Positions 6,178 to 13,218 of a DNA stretch of 18,296 nucleotides are shown here, one piece after another. Below the pieces are notes generated by a model. The model was not told the DNA's origin. It made no database searches and saw only the letters and a program-made list of their open reading frames with translations. The position numbers and the translations under genes are program-made. This DNA is from Chloroflexota bacterium (GTDB lineage Bacteria; Chloroflexota; Ktedonobacteria; Ktedonobacterales; Ktedonobacteraceae): NCBI GenBank assembly GCA_902810755.1, contig CADDYT010000132.1, positions 1 to 18,296 on the forward strand, in the 5' to 3' direction. The stretch's first letter is position 1. The number at the start of each line of letters is the position of its first letter.

Positions 6178-8433
6178 ATGAACGCAGAAGCATTGATCGG
6201 AACGGCACTGGGAACCTGTACGCTGCAACAGTTGATCGGTCAGGGAGGCATGGGAGCGGTCTATCTGGCGCAGCAATCGCGGCCGCGCAGGCAGGTGGCC
6301 GTCAAAGTGCTGATGCCGATGACGCCGCTGGCCCCGAACCAGCTAGCCGCCTTTCTGGAACGCTTCCGGCGCGAGACGGACGCCGCCGCATCCTTAGAGC
6401 ATCCCAATATCGTGCCGGTGCATGAATATGGCGAGCAAGATGGGCTGGCCTATTTAGTGATGCCCTATATTTCCGGTGGTACGCTGCGCGACGAGATGGA
6501 ACGGGAGGGACAGTTGCCGCTCGCGAAGGCGGTTAATTATCTGGAGCAACTGGCCTCGGCCCTCGACTTCGCGCACGAACGCGGCGTCATCCATCGCGAC
6601 ATCAAGCCTGCCAACATCTTGATGACTCCTACCGGTCGCCTGCTGCTCACCGACTTCGGCCTCGTCAAAGTGGTCTCCGATGGGCAGACGCCGCAGATTC
6701 GCCTGACAGGCGCGGGCGCGCCTGTTGGCACGCCGGACTATATGGCTCCTGAGCAGGTCATTGGTGAGGGCGTCGATGGACGAGCCGATCAATATTCGCT
6801 GGGCGTGATTCTCTACCAGATGCTGACGGGAACGACGCCATTTCAGGGTGAGACGCCGATGCAGATTGCCGCGCGTCACCTGCAATCTCCGCCGCCCTCG
6901 CCGCGCAGCTATCGCCCGGATTTGCCGCCTGCCGCCGAACTGGTCATTTTGCGTGTCCTTGCCAAGTCTCCCGCCAATCGCTATCCTTCTACACAGGACT
7001 TCGCCGCCGCCTTCCGCCTGGCGCTGGAAGCCTCCGGCGTGCAGTTGAGCAGCGCCTCTCGCTCCACCGTCTCTTTGCAGGCCGTCAACGTGGATGCGAA
7101 CGCCGATACCGGCGCGAGTCGTGCCTTCAGGCGCGGCGGCCTGTTTGATCCGAGTTGGCGCACGGCAGCCCTGCCAGCAGCGAGCGCGACGACTATGGAG
7201 CAGGCAAAACCGCTAGCCGCTATGCCTGCCGGGCAGGCTGACCCGCCATCCCCGCGACCCGGCGGTGGACTGCTCTCGAAAACGGGGAGATTTCCGCTCG
7301 TGGGCGCGACAGCACAGTTACCCACGACCGCCACAGAAGATACGGCGACACAATCGGCCAGTATGCTGGCTGCCGCGCCCCCGTTGCCGACCGCTACTGG
7401 CTCTCCAACAGGGACCCTGCCTGTATCGGCGCAGCAACCGGGCTGGCCCACGGAGCTATCGCCCGCGTTAAAACCCGTTACCAGTACGCTGACGGCGGCA
7501 AATCCAGAGCAGGCAACGAGCAGCACAGTGAAGCTGACGGGACCGGTCAAGGTTGTGCAGGTGCCGGTCGCGGGGCAGCCGGGCCGCTTTGTCACCGGCT
7601 TGCTGCCCGTTGTGCAAACCTCCTCGACGGATGAGGCAACGGCGCAAAAGAAGCGGAGAAAGCCGCTGGTAGTGGTGGTCTCCCTGCTGGTAGTTCTGGC
7701 GCTGGTCGGCTCCGGCGCGTTCTGGTTTGTCCACTATCGCCTGCCCGCCACGAAAACGCCACCGGCCAGCCAGACGGTTGTTCCCACCGGAACGCCGAAT
7801 GTGGCCGCGACGGCAACGGCTCAGGCGGTCGCGACCGCCAGCGCCAATGTCCTGCTGGCCGATCCGCTCAATTACAATAGCCGGAACTGGCCTACTAACG
7901 CCAACGAGTTTTTCGCGGGCAACGCCTACCATATCCTGGATAATGTCAATAACGGCATCGCCGTCGTTCTTGCGGCAAACCCTATCTGTCTCTCTCAGGG
8001 CTATTCACTGACTATGTATGAGGTCAAGGGGGACGATACCTCGATCAATAACTCCTTCGGCCAGATTTTGCGCTTCTCCCAGAAATCGGTGGGCGGCAAA
8101 AGAGTGACTACCTTCTACAGCTTTGAGGTGGTCAACACGAAGGGCGGCGAGTATCGTTTCTATAAGTACGACGATAGCAAGGGCGGCGCGGCCTCTGCCT
8201 GGACGCTGCTCTGGCATCATGCCTTTGGCACTGAATATCATCAGGGGCAGGGAACGAAAAACACCAATACGCTCAAGGTGTTTTCAGACGGCAAGAATTT
8301 CACCTTCATCGTGAACGGGAAAAAGGTGGGCAATTTCCAGGATGGTTCATTGACCTGCGGTACGGTCGGCATGCTGGTCAACCTCAAAGGAACGGAAGTG
8401 GCTTTCTCGAACCTGCTCATCACCCGCACATAG
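6178..8433 (+). CDS. Transmembrane Ser/Thr protein kinase with extracellular jelly-roll-like domain (copy 1)
   Basis: A 751-residue Hanks-type receptor kinase. Kinase domain about 15-285: glycine loop I20-G-Q-G-G-M-G, ATP lysine K43, catalytic H139-R-D with D141, K143 and N146, metal-binding D159-F-G, and A190-P-E; all residues needed for activity are present. A Pro/Ala/Thr-rich linker (about 290-450) is followed by a conserved juxtamembrane stretch (451-479), basic residues and one TM helix (about 497-518), so the C-terminus is outside. The outer 230 residues form a beta-rich domain (F-G-x-I-L-R-F, Y-S-F-E-V, N-F-T-F-I-V-N-G-K-K-V-G) resembling LamG/DUF1080 concanavalin-like folds, probably a ligand sensor. 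The ATG at 6178 follows AGGAG (6168-6172); the in-frame ATG at 6145 lacks a comparable site. It heads a tandem pair. Confidence 0.92.
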   Translation: MNAEALIGTALGTCTLQQLIGQGGMGAVYLAQQSRPRRQVAVKVLMPMTPLAPNQLAAFLERFRRETDAAASLEHPNIVPVHEYGEQDGLAYLVMPYISGGTLRDEMEREGQLPLAKAVNYLEQLASALDFAHERGVIHRDIKPANILMTPTGRLLLTDFGLVKVVSDGQTPQIRLTGAGAPVGTPDYMAPEQVIGEGVDGRADQYSLGVILYQMLTGTTPFQGETPMQIAARHLQSPPPSPRSYRPDLPPAAELVILRVLAKSPANRYPSTQDFAAAFRLALEASGVQLSSASRSTVSLQAVNVDANADTGASRAFRRGGLFDPSWRTAALPAASATTMEQAKPLAAMPAGQADPPSPRPGGGLLSKTGRFPLVGATAQLPTTATEDTATQSASMLAAAPPLPTATGSPTGTLPVSAQQPGWPTELSPALKPVTSTLTAANPEQATSSTVKLTGPVKVVQVPVAGQPGRFVTGLLPVVQTSSTDEATAQKKRRKPLVVVVSLLVVLALVGSGAFWFVHYRLPATKTPPASQTVVPTGTPNVAATATAQAVATASANVLLADPLNYNSRNWPTNANEFFAGNAYHILDNVNNGIAVVLAANPICLSQGYSLTMYEVKGDDTSINNSFGQILRFSQKSVGGKRVTTFYSFEVVNTKGGEYRFYKYDDSKGGAASAWTLLWHHAFGTEYHQGQGTKNTNTLKVFSDGKNFTFIVNGKKVGNFQDGSLTCGTVGMLVNLKGTEVAFSNLLITRT

Positions 8434-8444
8434 AGAAGACATTC

Positions 8445-8471
8445 CTGCTGCCGTTCCATCAGAGGCAGCAG
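8445..8471 (+). other. Hairpin between the two kinase genes
   Basis: CTGCTGCC (8445-8452) and GGCAGCAG (8464-8471) form a perfect 8-bp stem with an 11-base loop, just after the first kinase stop. No T-run follows. It may therefore act as a weak terminator, an RNA-stabilising end or a processing site that sets the ratio of the two kinases. Confidence 0.4.
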
Positions 8472-8485
8472 ATATCTATAGAATC

Positions 8486-8494
8486 TTATCCACA
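8486..8494 (+). promoter_or_regulatory. Isolated perfect DnaA-box sequence (TTATCCACA)
   Basis: TTATCCACA matches the strong DnaA-binding consensus exactly. It lies in the 90-base gap 30 bases before the second kinase start. No second box, AT-rich unwinding element or dnaA/dnaN gene is nearby, so this is not an origin. A single 9-mer can occur by chance. Confidence 0.25.
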
Positions 8495-8523
8495 GGCTAC
8501 GGTAGTGACACTGAGGAGAGCGC

Positions 8524-10998
8524 ATGAACGCAGAAGCATTGATCGGAACGGTACTGGGAAGCTGCACTTTGCAAAAGGTGCTTGGTCAGGGAGGAATGGG
8601 GGCGGTCTACCTGGCGCAGCAGGCGCGGCCCAACCGGCAGGTGGCCGTCAAAGTGCTGATGCCGATGACGCCGCTGGCCCCGAACCAGCTAGCCGCTTTT
8701 CTGGAACGCTTCCGGCGCGAGGCGGACGCGGTTGCCTCCTTAGAGCATCCCAATATCGTGCCGGTGCATGAATATGGCGAGCAAAACGGGCTGGCCTATG
8801 TAGTGATGCCCTGTATTTCCGGCGGCACGCTGCGCGACGAGATGGAACGGGAGGGACAGTTGCCGCTCGCGAAGGCGGTCAATTATCTGGAGCAACTGGC
8901 CTCGGCCCTCGACTTCGCGCACGAACGCGGCGTCATCCATCGCGATATCAAGCCTGCCAACATCTTGATGACCCCCACCGGTCGCCTGCTGCTCACCGAC
9001 TTCGGGCTTGTCAAAATAATCTCCGATGAACAGCAGGTCTCTCTGACGGGCAATGGCATGCCGGTGGGAACGCCGGACTACATGGCCCCGGAGCAGGTCA
9101 CCGGCGATGCCATCGATGGGCGGGTTGATCTCTACGCGCTGGGCGTTGTCCTCTATCAGATGCTGACGGGAACGACGCCGTTTCACGGTGGGACGTCGAT
9201 GCAGATTGCCGCCCGCCACCTGCAAATGCCGCCGCCCTCACCGCGTCTCCTGCGTCCTGAACTGCCCCTCGCTGCCGAGCAGGTCATTCTGCGCGCGCTT
9301 GCCAAGCGTCCCGCCGATCGCTACAATTACGCGCAAGACCTGGCGAATGCTTTCCGTATCGCGCTGGAATCCGCCGGTATCCCCCTCGGCTATAGCCAGG
9401 TCGGCTTGCTTTCTTCTGACGGCACCCTACCTGCACGTCCGTTTAAGCCGCGCCCGCGTAGCCTCTTTGACCCTACCTGGCAGGCAGGCGGCAAGGAAAC
9501 AGCCGTACCCACGCGAGTTTCTCTGAGTCCCATTCCGGCAACGCCGCCTGCAAGTGGTTCGCCCGTGAAGACGAAGGAGACGACGCCCGCCCCGGCTGCG
9601 GAACTACCGACGCCGGTTCCTGCGATTACTCCTGCCGCTTCACCCGCCCCGGCTGCCCGGCAACCCGCTCGTGCCAGCCTCGGCTTGCGCACCAGCCTGC
9701 GCCGCCTCAGCGAAGGAGCAGAGACAACGTCGTCCTCAGCTGTTCAGTCGGCGGGCAACACGCCTTTCCCGCAGCCGACGCGCACTCCGCTCCCTGCGCA
9801 GCCTGATTCAACCATGCATCCGGCGCCGCAACCGCCTGGCGAAATGAGTCCTACAATCACACCGGCCATGACTCCATTGCCGCCTGCTTCTGATAGGGCG
9901 CAGTCGGCCATGCCTGGCGGCAGCGTCACGAGAGTCTTACCTGTTGGCAATGTCACCAGAACATTGCCGGTGCCGGGCGAGAACGGCGAGCCGGGAACCG
10001 GCAGTGAAGGCGCCGGGCCTGGCACCATGAAATTGACCGCTGCGGTAAAAGTCGTGAAGGTGCCGGTCGCGGGGCAGCCGGGCCGCTACGTTACCGGCCT
10101 GCTGCCTGTCTCCCCGGAACCGAGGCCTGATGATAGAGCAAATGAGGATACTGCCGACCAGAAATTCCCCCTGGCCGCCTCTGGCAAACTGCTGGCAAAG
10201 CTGGATAAACGCACGAAGATCGTGGCCGTCGTGCTGGCGGTGCTGCTTGTCTTCAGCACCAGTCTGCTCTGGCTGGCGCACTCTCATTCCAGTCAGGTGG
10301 CCAGACAGCCGACAAAGCAGGTGCATGCCACGCCCAATCTTACGGCAACGGCAGTTGCGCAGGCAACTGCGACATCGCAGGCCAATATCATTCTCGCCGA
10401 CTCGCTGACCCAGAATATCCATAACTGGCTGATCTCAACGGGCGGGACAAGGATCTATATCTTTAAGGATGGAGCCTACCATATCACCGATAATGATAGT
10501 GGCCAGAGCGCGCCCGCTCTGTTCCAGGATATGCCCCCCTCGATCTTGCATGTCCCCTTTGCTTATACTCTGACAATGGAGGAGATCAAGGGCGATGATA
10601 ATTCCATCAACAACTCGTTTGGCCTGATCTTCCGCTTTACGACTGCGAAAAAGGGCAATAAACTGGTTACCACCTTCTACACCTTTGAGGTTGCCAATAC
10701 AAAGGGCGGCGAATATCAGTTCTGGAAGTACGACGATCAGTATGCATCGAGTACGGTGACGCCCTGGACGAAAATCTGGCACCAGAACTTTGGCAAAGAG
10801 TTTCACGAAGGGCATGGCCCCGGCAGTATCAATACGTTCAAGGTGTTCATGAACGGCAGTAATTTTACCTTCTATGTGAACGGGAAGAAGGTGGGCAGCG
10901 CGCGCGATAATACCATCGCCAGCGGGCAGGTTGGCATGCTGGTAAATCTGAAGGGAACGGAGGTTGCCTTCACCAATTTCCTGCTGGCATATCATTAA
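8524..10998 (+). CDS. Transmembrane Ser/Thr protein kinase with extracellular jelly-roll-like domain (copy 2)
   Basis: An 824-residue paralogue of the upstream kinase with the same layout. The kinase domain (about 15-285) has the complete motif set at identical positions (K43, D141, D159). The Pro/Ala/Thr-rich linker is longer and unrelated in sequence. It is followed by the conserved juxtamembrane segment (502-530), a TM helix (about 566-586) and an outer beta-rich domain of about 235 residues with the shared E-I-K-G-D-D, S-I-N-N-S-F-G, T-K-G-G-E-Y and V-N-G-K-K-V-G blocks. The ribosome site AGGAG (8514-8518) and first codons are almost identical in DNA to copy 1. Only 90 bases separate the two genes, so co-transcription is likely. 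The outer domains differ more than the kinase domains, suggesting distinct ligands but similar substrates (inference). Confidence 0.92.
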   Translation: MNAEALIGTVLGSCTLQKVLGQGGMGAVYLAQQARPNRQVAVKVLMPMTPLAPNQLAAFLERFRREADAVASLEHPNIVPVHEYGEQNGLAYVVMPCISGGTLRDEMEREGQLPLAKAVNYLEQLASALDFAHERGVIHRDIKPANILMTPTGRLLLTDFGLVKIISDEQQVSLTGNGMPVGTPDYMAPEQVTGDAIDGRVDLYALGVVLYQMLTGTTPFHGGTSMQIAARHLQMPPPSPRLLRPELPLAAEQVILRALAKRPADRYNYAQDLANAFRIALESAGIPLGYSQVGLLSSDGTLPARPFKPRPRSLFDPTWQAGGKETAVPTRVSLSPIPATPPASGSPVKTKETTPAPAAELPTPVPAITPAASPAPAARQPARASLGLRTSLRRLSEGAETTSSSAVQSAGNTPFPQPTRTPLPAQPDSTMHPAPQPPGEMSPTITPAMTPLPPASDRAQSAMPGGSVTRVLPVGNVTRTLPVPGENGEPGTGSEGAGPGTMKLTAAVKVVKVPVAGQPGRYVTGLLPVSPEPRPDDRANEDTADQKFPLAASGKLLAKLDKRTKIVAVVLAVLLVFSTSLLWLAHSHSSQVARQPTKQVHATPNLTATAVAQATATSQANIILADSLTQNIHNWLISTGGTRIYIFKDGAYHITDNDSGQSAPALFQDMPPSILHVPFAYTLTMEEIKGDDNSINNSFGLIFRFTTAKKGNKLVTTFYTFEVANTKGGEYQFWKYDDQYASSTVTPWTKIWHQNFGKEFHEGHGPGSINTFKVFMNGSNFTFYVNGKKVGSARDNTIASGQVGMLVNLKGTEVAFTNFLLAYH

Positions 10999-11007
10999 TG
11001 TTGTGTA

Positions 11008-11020
11008 GCCCTTCGCGGGC
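11008..11020 (+). other. Small hairpin after kinase copy 2
   Basis: GCCC (11008-11011) pairs with GGGC (11017-11020) around a 5-base TTCGC loop. It is short and has no T-run; it lies 8 bases before the ribosome site of the next gene. It could modulate coupling to that gene rather than end transcription. Confidence 0.2.
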
Positions 11021-11040
11021 ATTGTGTGGAGGTAATCAGG

Positions 11041-11433
11041 TTGGCAAGCATCATCATCTCTTTCACGCTGGGAGCGACCATGCTCCTGTTGCTGCTCAAT
11101 GTCGGCTGTGCCGTCATTTTTCGCAAGAGACGGCGGAGCGAAGTTATTTCGTACATTGTTGCCGCCCTGTTTGAAGTCTTGATCTTCGTCTTTGCGCTTG
11201 CCCTGCGCCTGCGTCTGCTCTCTGCCATTCCCTATCACCTGCCGCCGGGCCTGCCGTTCAACCGCGCCGAACTGGGGGCGGCTATCGCTATCGGCGTCGG
11301 TCTCTTTCCCCCTGCCTACTGGCATCGCACCACGACCGCGCAGTTGCGGGCGCGGCTGGCTGCCGATGCGAAAACGCTCAGGGAGCAGGAGAATAGCGTG
11401 CGTGTACGCGCGCCCGGCGAGTGGCTGAACTGA
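11041..11433 (+). CDS. Small three-TM membrane protein, function unknown
   Basis: A 130-residue hydrophobic protein I do not recognise. Segments: TM1 about 2-26 (A-S-I-I-I-S...V-I-F), a basic loop R-K-R-R-R-S, TM2 about 33-53, a short P-P-G-L-P outer loop, TM3 about 74-92, then a charged tail of about 35 residues with a short helix (Q-L-R-A-R-L-A-A-D-A-K-T-L). The start is TTG at 11041 because a full GGAGGT (11028-11033) lies 7 bases before it. The in-frame GTG at 11026 would place that site inside the gene. Only 42 bases separate it from the second kinase, so it is probably in the same operon and may be a partner or substrate of the kinases (inference). Confidence 0.7.
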   Translation: MASIIISFTLGATMLLLLLNVGCAVIFRKRRRSEVISYIVAALFEVLIFVFALALRLRLLSAIPYHLPPGLPFNRAELGAAIAIGVGLFPPAYWHRTTTAQLRARLAADAKTLREQENSVRVRAPGEWLN

Positions 11434-11613
11434 GTGCGCTCAGGGCGGTAAGAAAGTACCAGTATGTGGCGAAACACCGTTTGCAAGCGTTTTAAGTAGG
11501 TAGAATGTCGATTGAAACGGTAACTATTGCCGATATCTCATGTCGATGTTGAGGCCGCAGAGGGCCTGACGCTCGTGGTAGATGTGGGGATCCGGGGGGT
11601 TTAAGGAGCATAT

Positions 11614-12138
11614 ATGACTGAGCAGAATCGTAGTATATCTATCTGGAAAAATACCTGGGGAGTACGAGCCATTGTCCTGGCATGTATCGTTCTCTTTGTG
11701 GGCATTGGCTCTCAGGCGCTGGTAAATGCCTTTGCTTCCAGCGCCACAACGAATATGGCCGTTCTCACCGTCACTGCTTCTCCAGAAGAGACGCGCATGG
11801 CCGATGGCCGCTGGGCCTATCCGGGAGCCTGTGCCGTCTCAGAGAAGCAGTTCCCGTTGGGTACGGTGATTGCCCTCTATAATCAGGATGGTACATTTAA
11901 CCGTCGCTGCACAGCAGAGGACAGCAGTAGCAGTATCGACTACGGGGATATTTACCTGGTCATGCCCGGTGACACTGCCGCTGTGTCGCAATGGGGGGTG
12001 CAGTACCTGCTGGCCCATATAGAGCGTTGGGGCTGGGGAAGCAGTGGGCCGCCATCTGACAAACTCGGCTTCGGCTTCATGCCGATCAAAGTCAACATGC
12101 AGGTTTTTCACCCGCGTCGCGACCGGATCAAACCATAG
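11614..12138 (+). CDS. Membrane-anchored 3D/RlpA-like double-psi barrel protein
   Basis: A 174-residue protein with a basic N-terminus, one hydrophobic segment (about 18-40; a signal peptide or anchor ending near A-S-S-A) and an exported domain. The domain reads A-S-P-E-E-T...C-A-V-S-E-K-Q-F-P-L-G-T-V-I-A-L-Y-N and then C-T-A-E-D-S-S-S-S-I-D-Y-G-D-I-Y. This resembles the P-L-G-T strand and the A-E-D...D segment of 3D-domain and RlpA-like barrels that act on or bind cell-wall glycans. Two cysteines may pair. The family's third aspartate is not obvious, so catalysis is doubtful. The start follows AAGGAG (11603-11608) by 5 bases. It lies 180 bases after the preceding gene and ends at a strong terminator, so it is probably its own unit. 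The fold call is pattern-based. Confidence 0.65.
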   Translation: MTEQNRSISIWKNTWGVRAIVLACIVLFVGIGSQALVNAFASSATTNMAVLTVTASPEETRMADGRWAYPGACAVSEKQFPLGTVIALYNQDGTFNRRCTAEDSSSSIDYGDIYLVMPGDTAAVSQWGVQYLLAHIERWGWGSSGPPSDKLGFGFMPIKVNMQVFHPRRDRIKP

Positions 12139-12152
12139 AGGATACTGCCAGC

Positions 12153-12196
12153 AGAGAGTCGATCAGGCATTAGCTCCTGATCGGCTCTCTTTTTTT
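12153..12196 (+). terminator. Rho-independent terminator
   Basis: A 15-bp stem with a single G.U pair (12153-12167 with 12176-12190), an 8-base loop and a run of seven T (12190-12196), 15 bases after the stop of the 3D-like gene. It is the clearest terminator in the window and isolates that gene from the ABC operon. Confidence 0.9.
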
Positions 12197-12204
12197 GCCG
12201 CTAT

Positions 12205-12233
12205 TTGACTTTTCTGCGCCTGAGACGTATACC
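12205..12233 (+). promoter_or_regulatory. Promoter of the ABC exporter operon
   Basis: TTGACT (12205-12210), a 17-base spacer, then TATACC (12228-12233), directly after the terminator. It leaves a leader of about 105 bases before the ATPase start, in which no structure of note is seen. Confidence 0.55.
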
Positions 12234-12344
12234 ATAGTAGTGACGGGTGCCTTCACAAAAGTGTTACTCGCTCTTGAGTCTATGGCAATTTGCGATACTT
12301 GAAATACAAAACAAGATTATGGTGAATCGAGGATAGACAGCGTT

Positions 12345-13202
12345 ATGATGACATCTCCTGAACAGAATCCCATCTCTGGAGTGGGACAGCTGGCGCAGTC
12401 GACACCGGTAATTGAAGAGCCTGTGAATCAGGGGCCGTATGCCATTGTGGCGCGCGACCTTGTGCGCGTCTTCGGGCAAAAAGTGGCCGTGGACCACCTG
12501 AACCTGGCGGTGCGTCGGGGCGAGTTTTTCGGCTTCCTCGGCCCTAATGGCGCAGGCAAATCCACCACGATCAAAATGATGGTTGGCCAGTTGCGCCCGA
12601 CGGCGGGCAATGTCCGGGTGGCGGGCATTGATGTGTGGAAAGACCCGATCCAGGCCCGTTCCATGATGGGTGTTCTGCCCGAATATCTGAACCTCTATGA
12701 GCGACTGACCGGGCGTGAATTCCTCAAGTTCGCGGGCCACATGTACGGCCTGCCCGATGCCGATGTGCGCCAGCGCAGCGAAGAACTCCTGCACGTGCTG
12801 ACGCTGACCGACGACGCCGATAAGCTGATCGTCGATTATTCGGTGGGTATGCGCAAGAAGGTTGCCCTGGCCGCCGCCATCATTCATCGCCCGCAGGTTC
12901 TCTTCCTCGATGAGCCGTTTGAGGGCATCGACCCCGTTAGCTCGCGCGTCATTCGCGATATCCTGCACGAGTTGACGCGCCGCAACACCACCATCTTCTT
13001 CTCCTCGCACATCATGGAGGTGGTGGAACGGCTCTGCACGCGAGTAGGCATTATCAATCACGGCGTGCTGGTGGCCGAGGGGTCGATTCAGGAACTGCGC
13101 GAGCTTGCCAGCGGCGAAAACAAGAACGCCACCCTTGAGGATATCTTCCTCAACCTGATTGGTGCGGGCAGGGAAAATCTCAACCTGAGCTGGCTGGAAT
13201 AG
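12345..13202 (+). CDS. ABC transporter ATP-binding protein (ABC-2 type exporter)
   Basis: A 285-residue nucleotide-binding subunit. Walker A G66-P-N-G-A-G-K-S-T, Walker B V-L-F-L-D189-E190, D-loop G-I-D-P and switch H222 are present. The position usually held by the Q-loop glutamine reads L-P-E, common in ABC-2 exporters of this type. The signature is Y-S-V-G-M-R rather than L-S-G-G-Q. The first 30 residues are a polar extension. Tandem ATGs at 12345 and 12348 have only a weak GAGG upstream. The permease follows after 16 bases, so the two form an operon and probably a homodimeric or half-transporter exporter in the membrane. Substrate unknown. Confidence 0.92.
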   Translation: MMTSPEQNPISGVGQLAQSTPVIEEPVNQGPYAIVARDLVRVFGQKVAVDHLNLAVRRGEFFGFLGPNGAGKSTTIKMMVGQLRPTAGNVRVAGIDVWKDPIQARSMMGVLPEYLNLYERLTGREFLKFAGHMYGLPDADVRQRSEELLHVLTLTDDADKLIVDYSVGMRKKVALAAAIIHRPQVLFLDEPFEGIDPVSSRVIRDILHELTRRNTTIFFSSHIMEVVERLCTRVGIINHGVLVAEGSIQELRELASGENKNATLEDIFLNLIGAGRENLNLSWLE

Positions 13203-13218
13203 CGGAGGGGAAGAGCAT

